Part shown: positions 25,602-33,687 of the stretch, one piece after another
Position numbering within the stretch: position 1 is the stretch's first letter
Layout of the letters: every line of letters begins with the position of its first letter
DNA from: Actinospica sp035493475
GTDB lineage: Bacteria > Actinomycetota > Actinomycetes > Streptomycetales > Catenulisporaceae
Reading direction: 5' to 3'
Length of the DNA stretch: 64,000 nucleotides
NCBI GenBank assembly: GCA_035493475.1
Contig: DATJIF010000030.1
Span: forward strand, 1 to 64,000
The notes under the pieces: model-generated
Told to the model about the DNA's origin: nothing
The model's database searches: none
What the model saw: the letters and a program-made list of their open reading frames with translations, nothing else
Made by a program: the position numbers and the translations under genes

Positions 25602-27065
25602 ATGCGCGTCCTCGTACCCCCGGTGCTGATCGTCGGAGCGGGTCCGGTCGGCATGGTGGTCGCGGCCGAGCTGCTGCAGCGTGACATCCCGATCCGGATC
25701 ATCGACGCCGACCGCGGCCACGCCGACCACTCCCGGGCGACCAGCCTGTGGCCGCGGATCCTGGAGCTGCTGGACCGGATCGCCGTGACCGACGAGCTGA
25801 TCTGCCTGGCGCACCGGCTCGACCGCGTGCGCTACCACTCGGCCGGCCGGCACCTCGGCACGGTCAGGCTGGACGCGCTGCGCGGAACCCCGTACCCCTT
25901 CGGCCTCGCGCTGCCGCAGAGCGTCACCGAGGACGTGCTGGAGCGGCGGCTGACCGAGCTCGACGGCAAGATCGAGCGCGGCGTGCGGCTGACCGGGCTG
26001 CGTCCCGACGGCGACCGGGTGTTCGCCGAGGTGGAGACCGGCGACGGCGGCGGCGCCGGGATCGAGGCGTCCTGGGTGGTCGGCGCGGACGGCGCGCACA
26101 GCAGCGTGCGCTCGCTGCTGGACGTCGGCTTCACCGGCCCGGAACCGAGCCTGGACTTCGCGATCGGCGACGCCCGGATCTCGGGCGGCCTGCCGCAGCA
26201 CATGGCGGGCTACTGCTGGAGCCCGGCGGGCGCGCTGACGCTGGCGGCGCTCGGCGACGACGTTTTCCGCATCGCCGTGCAGGTGACGCCGGATCAGAAG
26301 CGCACGCAGTACCCGGCGGAGTACTTCGAGGAGGTGCTGCACGCGCGTGGTCCGCGCGGCCGGTTCTCGGTCGGCACGGTGCGCTTCAGTACGACGTTCA
26401 ACGCGGCGATCCGCACGGCCGAGCAGTACCGCGTCGGCCGCTGCTTCCTGGTCGGCGACGCGGCGCACGTGATGAGCCCGATCGGCGGTCAGGGCATGAA
26501 CACCGGCATCCAGGACGCGGTGAACCTCGGCTGGAAGCTCGCCGGTGTGCTCGACGGCACGCTGCCCGAGTCGGTCCTCGACACGTACGAGGCCGAGCGC
26601 GGCGACATCCTGCGCCGCGACGTGGGGATCCGGATCGGCGCGCTGACCGGACGGCTGCGCAAGGAGACTGCGCTGACGCTGGCTCAGCTCTCGACCACGT
26701 ACGCCGACCAGGAGACCGCCGTGGACCGGCCGCTGCGCCCCGGTGACCGGGTCCCCGCCGTGATCGGCCGGGAGAAGGGCGGCTGGCTGGGGCTGCCGGT
26801 CGACCGTTTCACGGTGCTGCTGTGGGAGCCGGAGCGCATCGCCGCGTCCGACCGGGACGCGATCGAGTCGGCGCTGCCCGAGGGTGTCTGCTGTCTTACG
26901 GCAACGGCCGTGCAGGCTCCCGCGCTGGTCGGCGGCCTCGGCCGGGCGCCGGTGGTCGCGCTGATCCGCCCGGACGGCCATCTGACGGCGGTGCTCGACC
27001 CCGCGCGCGCCGCCGCGTACTTCGAGAAGGAAAAGCAGGAGAGGCTGCCGCGCTCCGCGCTCTGA
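25602..27065 (+). CDS. FAD-dependent aromatic-type hydroxylase (PHBH superfamily)
   Basis: This class A flavin monooxygenase has 487 residues. The GxGxxG site is LIVGAGPVGMVVAAELLQRD, the DG motif is VVGADGAHSSVRSLLD, and the GD motif is CFLVGDAAHVMSPIGGQGMN. The C-terminal thioredoxin-like extension typical of the longer members is partly present (about 385-480). The ATG at 25602 is preceded by GAGAGGAG; in-frame upstream sequence is not protein-like. An LLM oxidoreductase follows after 25 nt on the same strand. It opens the redox operon leading to the piperazate genes and may oxygenate a product or precursor of that pathway. The substrate is unknown. Confidence 0.88.
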   Translation: MRVLVPPVLIVGAGPVGMVVAAELLQRDIPIRIIDADRGHADHSRATSLWPRILELLDRIAVTDELICLAHRLDRVRYHSAGRHLGTVRLDALRGTPYPFGLALPQSVTEDVLERRLTELDGKIERGVRLTGLRPDGDRVFAEVETGDGGGAGIEASWVVGADGAHSSVRSLLDVGFTGPEPSLDFAIGDARISGGLPQHMAGYCWSPAGALTLAALGDDVFRIAVQVTPDQKRTQYPAEYFEEVLHARGPRGRFSVGTVRFSTTFNAAIRTAEQYRVGRCFLVGDAAHVMSPIGGQGMNTGIQDAVNLGWKLAGVLDGTLPESVLDTYEAERGDILRRDVGIRIGALTGRLRKETALTLAQLSTTYADQETAVDRPLRPGDRVPAVIGREKGGWLGLPVDRFTVLLWEPERIAASDRDAIESALPEGVCCLTATAVQAPALVGGLGRAPVVALIRPDGHLTAVLDPARAAAYFEKEKQERLPRSAL

Positions 27066-27090
27066 ATCCGCCCAGAAGGAGAGAAACGCG

Positions 27091-28008
27091 ATGGAGATCT
27101 GCGTCCACACCGAACCCACCCAGCGCGGCGCGTCGTACCGCACGCTCGTGCAGGCCGCGAGCGCCACCGCCGAACTGGGATTCGACGGCTTCTTCCGCTC
27201 CGACCACTACCTGCAGTTCGGCACCCCGACCCAGCCCGCGGGCGTGTCCGACGCCTGGCTCTCGCTCGCCGCGCTGGCCCGGGACACCACCGGCATCCGG
27301 CTCGGCACCCTGGTCACGCCGGTGACGCTGCGTTCCCCGGTACACCTGGCCGTGCAGGTCGCGCAGGTGGACCAGATGTCGGACGGCCGGATCGAGCTGG
27401 GCATCGGCGGCGGCTGGTACCGGCACGAGTACGAGGCCTGCGCCGTGCCCTTCCCGAGCGACCGGATCGGGCGGCTCGGCGAGGCCGTCGAGATCATCAC
27501 CGGCCTGTGGCGCACCGAGCCGGGGGAGACGTTCGACTATCCCGGCGCCCGCTACCGGATCACCGGCGCGCAGTCCCCGGTCGCGACCGTGCAGCGGCCG
27601 GGTCCGCCGCTGATCATCGGCGGTGCCGGCGGCCCGCGCTCGCTGGATCTGGCCGTGCGGCACGCCCGCGAGTACAACCTGCCGTTCGTGCCGCCGGAGG
27701 AGGTCGTCCGGATCGGCCGGCTGCTGCGCGAGCGCTCGGCGCAGATCGGCCGGGACGTGCCGCCGCGGCTCTCCGTGCTGCAGACGGTGTGTTGCGGCAA
27801 GGACGCCGCGGATGTGGCGGCGCGCGCGGAGGGGCTCGGCGAGGCGCTGCGCCCGGTGAGCTTCGCCGGGACGCCGGGCGAGGTCGCCGACCGGATCGGC
27901 CGCTACGCGGAGGCCGGGGTCGAACGCGTCTACCTGCGCCTGCTCGACGTCGAGGACCTCGGCCACCTGGAACTGCTGGGCACCGAACTGCTCCCGCGGC
28001 TGCGTTGA
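27091..28008 (+). CDS. LLM-class (luciferase-like) flavin/F420 oxidoreductase
   Basis: This 305-residue TIM-barrel oxidoreductase is of the bacterial luciferase-like family and probably uses F420 or FMN. Markers are TAELGFDGFFRSDHYLQFG at the N terminus, IRLGTLVTPVTLRSP, QMSDGRIELGIGGGWY and PPLIIGGAGGPRSL. It follows the flavin hydroxylase by 25 nt with GGAG upstream of the ATG, so they are co-transcribed. Such enzymes reduce imines, enones or N-heterocycles, or oxygenate them. In this context a C=N or C=C reduction near the hydrazine/hydrazone chemistry downstream is possible but unproven. Confidence 0.87.
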   Translation: MEICVHTEPTQRGASYRTLVQAASATAELGFDGFFRSDHYLQFGTPTQPAGVSDAWLSLAALARDTTGIRLGTLVTPVTLRSPVHLAVQVAQVDQMSDGRIELGIGGGWYRHEYEACAVPFPSDRIGRLGEAVEIITGLWRTEPGETFDYPGARYRITGAQSPVATVQRPGPPLIIGGAGGPRSLDLAVRHAREYNLPFVPPEEVVRIGRLLRERSAQIGRDVPPRLSVLQTVCCGKDAADVAARAEGLGEALRPVSFAGTPGEVADRIGRYAEAGVERVYLRLLDVEDLGHLELLGTELLPRLR

Positions 28009-28218
28009 CGGTCACGCCGTGAGCCTCGCGAAACGTGCCCGCGCCGCCGCGTCGTCCCAGGCCGGCGAGCTGTTCGGGCTTTGATGCTTTTCGTCGATCG
28101 TTACGATCAGCGATTGCTCATTGATCGGAACGTAACCTGGACGAAGGATGGTCTCTGGCTCCCCCCGACCCCACCGCGGGGGTGAGCCCCCCAGACGTCC
28201 CGGCAGAGGAGCCCACCC
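28009..28218. promoter_or_regulatory. Spacer before the piperazate genes with palindrome
   Basis: This 210-nt spacer contains the 13-nt palindrome GATCG-TTA-CGATC (28096-28108) within an A/T-rich patch at 28080-28140. It also has the G/C inverted repeat CCCCCCGACCCC...GGGGGTGAGC near 28163-28190 and a strong AGAGGAG before the hydroxylase ATG. A separate promoter for the piperazate genes is therefore likely. On the minus strand a short frame (about 28012-28110) reads TIDEKHQSPNSSPAWDDAAA; it has no clear start and is not called as a gene. Confidence 0.4.
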
Positions 28219-29487
28219 ATGCCCCACGCCCCGGCCGCCGTGCACGACCTGGTCGGCGTCGGCTTCGGCCCGTCCAACCTGGCCCTCGCGCTGGCGATCA
28301 GCGAGACGGATGCCGCGCCCGACGCGGTCTTCCTGGAGCGGCAGCCCGCGTTCGGCTGGCACACCGGAATGCTGCTGGACGACGCGACGATGCAGGTCTC
28401 GTTCCTCAAGGACCTGGTGACGATGCGCGACCCGACCAGCCCGCACAGCTTCCTGTGCTACCTCAGGGACCGCGGCCGGCTCACCGCGTTCATCAACCAC
28501 AAGTCGCTGTTCCCGCTGCGCACCGAGTTCCACGACTACCTCGAGTGGTGCGCGCAGCGGGTCGAGCACCTGGTGCGCTACGACGCGCAGGTCGCCGACA
28601 TCCGGCCGGTCCCGGGCGCGGACGGCACGGTCGAACTGCTCGACGTCGTCGTGCGGCGGGGCGGCGTCGAAGAGGCCTACCGCACCCGCAACGTGGTGAT
28701 CGCGATCGGGCTGCGGCCGCAGCTGCCCGAGGACGTGAAGGGCTCGGACCGGGTCTGGCACACCTCCGAACTGCTGCACCGGCTGCCCGGCATCGAGTCC
28801 GCCGCGCCGCGCACGTTCACCGTCGTCGGAGCAGGTCAGAGTGCTGCCGAAGCCGTCGGCTACCTGCACGGACGCTTCCCGGACGCGCAGGTCCGCGCCG
28901 TGTTCGGCCGGTACGGCTACAGTCCCGCCGACGACTCGCCGTTCGCCAACCAGATCTTCGACCCCGAGGCCGTGGACGACTACTACGGCGCCCCCGCGCA
29001 CGTGCGCCGCCGCCTGCTCGACTACCACCGCAACACCAACTACTCGGTCGTCGACCTCGACCTCATCCAGGACCTGTACGCGCGCTCCTACCGCGAGCAG
29101 GTCCAGGGCGTCGAACCGCGGCTGATCTTCATGAACACCAGCCGGATCGCCGCGCTCACCGAGGCCGACGACGCCGTGCACGTGACGGTCGAGGACCTGA
29201 CGAGTGGGGAACTCGCCGAGTTCGAATCCGACGCGGTGGTCTTCGGCACCGGCTACCGTCCCGCCGACCCGCTGCGACTGCTCGGCTCGCTCGCCGACTC
29301 GCTCAAGACCGACGACGCCGCCCGACCGCAGCTCGACCGCGACTACCGGATCGCCACCGCCGACCACGTGCGCGCCGGGATCTACCTGCAGGGCCCGACC
29401 GAGCACTCGCACGGCCTGTCCTCGACCCTGCTGTCGGTCACTGCGGTGCGCGCCGGCGAGATCCTCGCGGCCGTCTCCGCCCCCTGA
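28219..29487 (+). CDS. L-ornithine N5-monooxygenase (KtzI-like)
   Basis: This FAD/NADPH N-hydroxylating monooxygenase has 422 residues and should convert L-ornithine to N5-hydroxyornithine. The FAD site is DLVGVGFGPSNLALALA, followed by MQVSFLKDLVTMRDPTSP (substrate/flavin block of ornithine and lysine hydroxylases). The NADPH site is TVVGAGQSAAEAVGYLHG, and the terminal motif is VVFGTGYRPADP. The C-terminal GPTEHSHGLSSTLLS block is also typical. AGAGGAG precedes the ATG. Such enzymes feed either siderophore hydroxamates or piperazic acid. A piperazate synthase gene 23 nt downstream, with no siderophore genes nearby, points to piperazate. Confidence 0.9.
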   Translation: MPHAPAAVHDLVGVGFGPSNLALALAISETDAAPDAVFLERQPAFGWHTGMLLDDATMQVSFLKDLVTMRDPTSPHSFLCYLRDRGRLTAFINHKSLFPLRTEFHDYLEWCAQRVEHLVRYDAQVADIRPVPGADGTVELLDVVVRRGGVEEAYRTRNVVIAIGLRPQLPEDVKGSDRVWHTSELLHRLPGIESAAPRTFTVVGAGQSAAEAVGYLHGRFPDAQVRAVFGRYGYSPADDSPFANQIFDPEAVDDYYGAPAHVRRRLLDYHRNTNYSVVDLDLIQDLYARSYREQVQGVEPRLIFMNTSRIAALTEADDAVHVTVEDLTSGELAEFESDAVVFGTGYRPADPLRLLGSLADSLKTDDAARPQLDRDYRIATADHVRAGIYLQGPTEHSHGLSSTLLSVTAVRAGEILAAVSAP

Positions 29488-29510
29488 GAAAGAGACAGGA
29501 CACAGGACCC

Positions 29511-30173
29511 ATGTACGTCCCCGACGTCTACCGATCCCCGGACGCGCACGCCGTGCGGCTGATCCGCGAGCACTCGCTCGGGCTGCTGCTCACCAACGGC
29601 CCCACCGTGCCGTTCGCCACCCACCTGCCGGTGATCTTCCCGCCGGACGCGCGGCCCGACGAGACCGAGTCGCTCGCCGGCGCCACGCTCTACGGCCACC
29701 TGAACCGCGCCAATCCGCACTGGGCCGCGCTGTACGAGGGCCAGCACGCCACGCTCGTGTTCCAGGGCCCGAACTCGTACGTCTCGGCCGCCGTCTACGA
29801 GAAGACCCCGGCCGCCCCGACCTGGAACTTCGCGACCACGCACGTCCACGGCCGGCTGACCCCGCTGCCCAACCGGCACGAGGCGCTGCGGGTGGTGTGC
29901 TGGACCGTGGCCGCGTTCGAGGCGCAGCACGGCCTCGGCTGGGACCCGGGCCCCTCGCTCGGCTACTTCGACTCGATCGTGGACGGCGTCGGCGCCTTCC
30001 ACTTCGAGGTCGAGTCCGTGGACACGATGCTCAAACTCAGCCAGGAGCAGGCCGAGCACACCAGGGACAAGGTGACCCGGCACTTCGCCGCCAGCCCGGT
30101 CGGCCTGCGCCGGGAACTCAGCTGCCTGATGACCAACGCCGCACCCACTCATGATGGAAGCGAGAGCACCTGA
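29511..30173 (+). CDS. Piperazate synthase (KtzT-like, PaiB fold)
   Basis: This 220-residue protein is of the PaiB/FMN-binding split-barrel family. The sequence matches the heme-dependent subfamily that closes N5-hydroxyornithine into piperazic acid by forming an N-N bond. It has LYGHLNRANPHW (His63 is the likely counterpart of the heme-ligating His of KtzT), FQGPNSYVSAAVYEK, PAAPTWNFATTHVHG and a C-terminal MLKLSQEQ. These blocks resemble characterised piperazate synthases more than the transcriptional PaiB proteins. Position also fits: 23 nt after the ornithine N5-hydroxylase and overlapping the next flavoenzyme by 1 nt. An automated pipeline would probably call it a negative transcriptional regulator, which I consider wrong here. 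Confidence 0.85.
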   Translation: MYVPDVYRSPDAHAVRLIREHSLGLLLTNGPTVPFATHLPVIFPPDARPDETESLAGATLYGHLNRANPHWAALYEGQHATLVFQGPNSYVSAAVYEKTPAAPTWNFATTHVHGRLTPLPNRHEALRVVCWTVAAFEAQHGLGWDPGPSLGYFDSIVDGVGAFHFEVESVDTMLKLSQEQAEHTRDKVTRHFAASPVGLRRELSCLMTNAAPTHDGSEST

Positions 30174-31336
30174 TGACGACCGAGACCGCTGACATCCTCG
30201 TCGTCGGCCTGGGCGGGCTCGGCAGCGCCGCGGCCTACCACCTCGCCGCCCGCGGCAACCGCGTGATCGGCCTCGAACGCTTCAGCCCGGCGCACGCGCG
30301 CGGCGCCAGCCACGGGGAGAGCCGCGGCGTGTGGAAGGCCTACTTCATGGGCGCCGGGTACGTCCCGCTGCTCGACCGCGCGTACGAACTCTGGGACCAG
30401 CTCGGCGAGATCCGCGGGACCACGTTCCTGCACCGTACCGGCGGCGTCTGCGTCGGTCCGGCCGACGGCGCGCTGGTGCCCGCCGCGCTCACCTCGGCCC
30501 GCGAGACCGGCCTTGAGTTCGAATACCTCGACGCCGACGAGATCCGCCGCCGCTTCCCGCAGTTCCGCCCCGCCGCGAGCGACGTGGCCGTCTGGGACCC
30601 GTCCTCGGGCTACGTGCGTCCGGAACAGGTCGTCGAGGCGCACCTCGACCTCGCCCGGCAGCACGGCGCCGACCTGCGCTTCGACCAGCAGGTGCTGTCC
30701 TGCGAGGCCACCACGAGCGGCGTCCGGGTGCGCACCGCGACCGGCGTCTTCGAGGCCGACCGGCTCATCGTCGCGGCCGGAGCCTGGGCCCCGGAACTGC
30801 TCCCCGAGCTGCGTCCGCACATCAACGTCGTGCGCAAGGTCATGCTCTGGTTCGACCCGACCTGCCCGACCGAGGACTTCTACCCCGGCCGCCAGCCGTA
30901 CTGGATCTGGGACGGCGGCGACGGGACCATCGGCTACGGCCACCCGGCGGTCGACGGCCCGTCCGGCGGCGTCAAGGCCGGAATCCACAGCGGCGGCGAC
31001 CCGGCCGACCCGAACCGCCTCGACCGCCTCGTCACCGAGCGGGACGTGGAGGCCACCCGCGCCTTCCTCGCCGACCGCATCCCCACGCTCGCCGGACGCT
31101 ACCTGCGCAGCCGCGTCTGCATGTACGACAACTCGCCCGACCTCGGATTCATCATCGGCCCGTCCGCCGCCAGCGACCGCATCACCATCGCCGCCGGAAC
31201 GTCCGGCCACGCGTTCAAGTTCGCCCCCGCCCTCGGCGAGGCGCTCGCGGAACTCGCCACCAAGGGCGGCACCACGCACGACATCTCGCTCTTCGACCCG
31301 CGCCGCCTGGCCGGCCTGTCCGGGGCCGCGGCGTGA
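30173..31336 (+). CDS. Sarcosine-oxidase/N-methyltryptophan-oxidase-like flavoenzyme
   Basis: This 387-residue FAD-dependent amine oxidase is of the monomeric sarcosine oxidase (SolA) family. The FAD site is ILVVGLGGLGSAAAYHLAARG, with ARGASHGESRGV (flavin-contact loop) and SRVCMYDNSPDLGF. Cys316 matches the Cys that binds FAD covalently in MSOX-type oxidases. GTSGHAFKFAPALGE closes the flavin pocket. The ATG shares one base with the piperazate synthase stop, indicating tight coupling. Relatives oxidise secondary cyclic amino acids (pipecolate, sarcosine, proline-like). The obvious local substrate is piperazic acid, giving dehydropiperazate (hydrazone) plus H2O2. That reaction is inference. 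Confidence 0.88.
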   Translation: MTTETADILVVGLGGLGSAAAYHLAARGNRVIGLERFSPAHARGASHGESRGVWKAYFMGAGYVPLLDRAYELWDQLGEIRGTTFLHRTGGVCVGPADGALVPAALTSARETGLEFEYLDADEIRRRFPQFRPAASDVAVWDPSSGYVRPEQVVEAHLDLARQHGADLRFDQQVLSCEATTSGVRVRTATGVFEADRLIVAAGAWAPELLPELRPHINVVRKVMLWFDPTCPTEDFYPGRQPYWIWDGGDGTIGYGHPAVDGPSGGVKAGIHSGGDPADPNRLDRLVTERDVEATRAFLADRIPTLAGRYLRSRVCMYDNSPDLGFIIGPSAASDRITIAAGTSGHAFKFAPALGEALAELATKGGTTHDISLFDPRRLAGLSGAAA

Positions 31337-31863
31337 CCCAGCCCAAGCCCGGCGGCAACGGTTCCAACGGCTCCGGCGGCAGCGGCCTGACGATCGCCAT
31401 CACCGGCACCCGCCAGGTCGAATCCCGCTCGGAAACCCTGAAGGGCCTGTTCACATCCGTCCTCACCCCCTTCGCCACCGCGTTCACCCCGGACCGCGGC
31501 TGGCTGCTGGGCGGCGCCGCGGGCGTGGACACCCTGGCGCTGCGCTTCCTCGCCGGCTTCGACTCCGGCCGGCTCACCGTCACCGTCCCCGTCCGCCGTG
31601 CCGACCAGCCGGCCGACGCCCAGAACGCGATCCAGCGCGCCCAGGCCGCCGGCCGCCTCGACCGCGTCGTCGAGCTCGCCCACCCCGAGGGCATCGGCCC
31701 GGCCGCCTTCACCGCGCGCAACTTCTGGCTCGTCGACCACGCCGACCTCGTCATCGGCTTCCCGCTGTCCGCCACCGACGACGGCTCCGGCACCTGGGAG
31801 ACCCTCAACTATGCCGCCGAACTCGGCCGGCCCTACCTCGTAGCCCCGCTCAACCGCCCCTGA
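31333..31863 (+). CDS. SLOG-superfamily (DprA/LOG-like Rossmann) protein
   Basis: This 176-residue protein has a Gly/Asn/Ser-rich N-terminal stretch (about 4-18) followed by a Rossmann fold. LTIAITGTRQVESR, WLLGGAAGVDTLALRFL (GGA-type nucleotide loop), FTARNFWLVDHADLVIGFP and GTWETLNYAAELGRP are features of SLOG/DprA/LOG proteins that bind or cleave nucleotides. The GTG at 31333 overlaps the amine oxidase stop (GTGA). LOG-type members cleave nucleoside monophosphates, but the LOG PGGxGTxxE signature is reduced here to SGTWE. The family has no known role in N-N bond pathways. It could sense a nucleotide or process an adenylylated intermediate. Confidence 0.7.
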   Translation: MTQPKPGGNGSNGSGGSGLTIAITGTRQVESRSETLKGLFTSVLTPFATAFTPDRGWLLGGAAGVDTLALRFLAGFDSGRLTVTVPVRRADQPADAQNAIQRAQAAGRLDRVVELAHPEGIGPAAFTARNFWLVDHADLVIGFPLSATDDGSGTWETLNYAAELGRPYLVAPLNRP

Positions 31864-31888
31864 ATTCCCGTCGCGAGGAGTCCGCACC

Positions 31889-32074
31889 ATGCCCATGATC
31901 AAAGTCCAGATGTTCCCCGGCCGCACCGCCGACCAGAAGGAGGCGCTCGTCAAGGAGATGACCGAGGTCATCGTGCGCACCTGCAATGCCGAGCAGGAGG
32001 ACGTCTGGATCATCATCGAAGAGGTCGAACGCGAACACTGGGCGCTCGGCGGAATCATGTACTCGCACCGCTAG
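31889..32074 (+). CDS. 4-oxalocrotonate tautomerase family protein
   Basis: This 61-residue tautomerase subunit begins MPMIKVQMFPGRT, so removal of Met exposes the catalytic Pro1. Arg residues suited to substrate binding occur at position 12 (GRT) and near 31 (IVRTC). The length equals the short 4-OT class that forms hexamers. GAGGAG precedes the ATG, which lies 25 nt after the SLOG gene. Within this operon a keto-enol or imine-enamine (hydrazone) tautomerisation is the natural expectation. Small size and a lone Pro1 make precise chemistry unpredictable. Confidence 0.88.
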   Translation: MPMIKVQMFPGRTADQKEALVKEMTEVIVRTCNAEQEDVWIIIEEVEREHWALGGIMYSHR

Positions 32075-32082
32075 GAGTCCCC

Positions 32083-32913
32083 GTGTCGCACCAACGCACC
32101 GCCACTGCGCGGCACTACCTGATGTGCCGCCCCAGTTACTTCACCGTCGAGTACGCCATTAACCCGTGGATGGACCCCGCGGTCCCGACGGACACCGCGC
32201 AGGCCGTGGCCGAATGGGAGCGGCTGCGCGCCGTCTACCGGGATCTCGGCCACCGCGTGGACCTGATCGACCCGGTCCCCGGCCTGCCCGACATGGTCTA
32301 CGCAGCCAACGGCGCCACCGTCCTCGACGATCGCGTCCTGGTCGCCGCCTTCCGCCACGACGAGCGCGCGGGCGAGTCGACCGCGTACAAGGAGTGGTTT
32401 CAGCAGCAGCCTGACAACTACCAGGTCAGCGCCGCCACGTACACCAACGAGGGCGAGGGCGACTACCTCGTGGCGGGTCCCCGCATCCTCGCGGGCACCG
32501 GCTTCCGCACCGAACCCTCCGCCCACGCCGAGGCCCAGGACGTGCTCAAGGCCCCCGTCGTGACCCTCACCCTGATCGACCCGCGCTACTACCACCTGGA
32601 CACGGCGCTGGCAGTCCTCGACGACGAGACCGTCATGTACAACCCCGACGCGTTCTCCCCGGGCAGCCTCAGGGTCCTGCGAACGCTCTACCCCGAAGCC
32701 ATCCTCGCCGACGCGGACGAGGCGGCGGTCTTCGGCCTCAACGCGGTCAGCGACGGCCGCAACGTGGTCCTCCCCGCCGCCGCGACCACCCTCGCCGCCA
32801 AGCTCAGAGCCCGCGGCTTCAACCCCATCGGTGTAGCCCTCCCCGAACTCCTCAAGGGCGGCGGCAGCATCAAATGCTGCACCCTGGAGCTGCGGCACGC
32901 CGCGCATGCCTGA
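32083..32913 (+). CDS. DDAH/arginine-dihydrolase-like guanidine-modifying enzyme
   Basis: This 276-residue pentein-fold hydrolase acts on a guanidino group. Catalytic elements are His171 (YYHLDTALAVLDD) and the C-terminal Cys (GGGSIKCCTLEL, about 265-266). The N-terminal block FTVEYAINPWMDP and MVYAANGATV place Asn76 where ordinary deiminases and DDAHs carry Asp. As I recall, Asn at this place marks arginine dihydrolases (ArgZ/AgrE), which release two ammonia and yield ornithine. The GTG at 32083 is 9 nt after the tautomerase. A supply of ornithine for the N5-hydroxylase would explain its presence as the last operon gene. Simple dimethylargininase or citrulline formation is the alternative. 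Confidence 0.8.
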   Translation: MSHQRTATARHYLMCRPSYFTVEYAINPWMDPAVPTDTAQAVAEWERLRAVYRDLGHRVDLIDPVPGLPDMVYAANGATVLDDRVLVAAFRHDERAGESTAYKEWFQQQPDNYQVSAATYTNEGEGDYLVAGPRILAGTGFRTEPSAHAEAQDVLKAPVVTLTLIDPRYYHLDTALAVLDDETVMYNPDAFSPGSLRVLRTLYPEAILADADEAAVFGLNAVSDGRNVVLPAAATTLAAKLRARGFNPIGVALPELLKGGGSIKCCTLELRHAAHA

Positions 32914-32919
32914 GCGTGG

Positions 32920-33687
32920 TCAGTGGGAGTGGTGGTGACCGCCCCCGCTGGAATCGCTGTAGCCGCCGGCGTGGTGGTGCTGGCCGCCGGAGGTGGTGTG
33001 CTCGACGCGGTATTCGTGACGCAGCAGCTTGGTCAGTTCGTGGTTCAACTGGGTGATCCCATTGGAGATCGCTTGGGTGACGATCGTGGCGAGGACGGCG
33101 TCGTCGACGGCGGACGTGGCCGCGGTGGCGTCGGTGGCCGCGGAGTGGCTGCCTGGTTGGGCGATGCGTCTGCGGGCCAGCGGGGAGAACCGGTACAGGT
33201 GGCGGTCCAGGCCGCAGGCGTGGGCGAGGCCGGCCAGGGCGTGGTCGGCGGGCTCGCTTTCTCGGCCGTGGGCTACGCGGTCCAACTTGGCTTTGGCGGC
33301 GTCACGTCGTGGCTGGTCGAGGAGCGTGGCGTGCATGGGCGCGGGTATGTTGCCTCGGCGCTGTTCGATGTGGACGACGCCCTGGTCGGCCAGGATCGAC
33401 AGGTATCTGTTGATCATGCCGTAGCCGGCCGGGGTGCCCTTGATCCAGGCGGCGAGGGACGGGGCGGTCGCCGCGGTCAGCGAGTCGAGGGCGGCGTCGA
33501 GCCGCTTGTCTCCGGTGGGCTCCGTGTCGAGCACCTTGATCCGGTTGGCGTTCATGGAGATGCGGTGCGCCAGCGCCAGATCGACGAGTACCGAGGCGCG
33601 CAGTGCGAACCTGAGGCGGTCCGCCTCGCGGATGCGTCCGCTGCGCGGTTTCAGCGCGAGCAGCAAGAGGTCTTCCCCCGAAGTCAT
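32920..33687 (-). CDS. GPP34 (GOLPH3-like) family protein
   Basis: This 255-residue soluble protein resembles Golgi phosphoprotein 3, a phosphoinositide-binding fold common in actinobacteria with largely unknown roles. It begins MTSGEDLLLLALKPRSG and has the ADRLRFALRASVLVDLALAHRI helix of the family. The C terminus is unusually rich in His and Gly (GGQHHHAGGYSDSSGGGHHHSH region), a possible metal-binding tail. The ATG at 33685-33687 is the first with the canonical EELLLL-type start. It is convergent with the DDAH-like gene, 6 nt apart, with no terminator visible between them. Confidence 0.78.
   Translation of the reverse strand: MTSGEDLLLLALKPRSGRIREADRLRFALRASVLVDLALAHRISMNANRIKVLDTEPTGDKRLDAALDSLTAATAPSLAAWIKGTPAGYGMINRYLSILADQGVVHIEQRRGNIPAPMHATLLDQPRRDAAKAKLDRVAHGRESEPADHALAGLAHACGLDRHLYRFSPLARRRIAQPGSHSAATDATAATSAVDDAVLATIVTQAISNGITQLNHELTKLLRHEYRVEHTTSGGQHHHAGGYSDSSGGGHHHSH

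Noticed and set aside
28012..28110. Small minus-strand peptide gene ending ARARFARLTA
   Set aside because: Protein-like composition over about 30 residues, but no acceptable start codon or ribosome site; noted only in the spacer entry.
28219..29487. Siderophore biosynthesis (hydroxamate) as role of the ornithine hydroxylase
   Set aside because: No NRPS, NIS synthetase, formyl- or acetyltransferase or iron-uptake gene is present in the flanking 10 kb.
29511..30173. Annotation as an FMN-binding negative transcriptional regulator (PaiB)
   Set aside because: The split-barrel fold is shared, but sequence blocks and the position next to the ornithine N5-hydroxylase fit piperazate synthase better.
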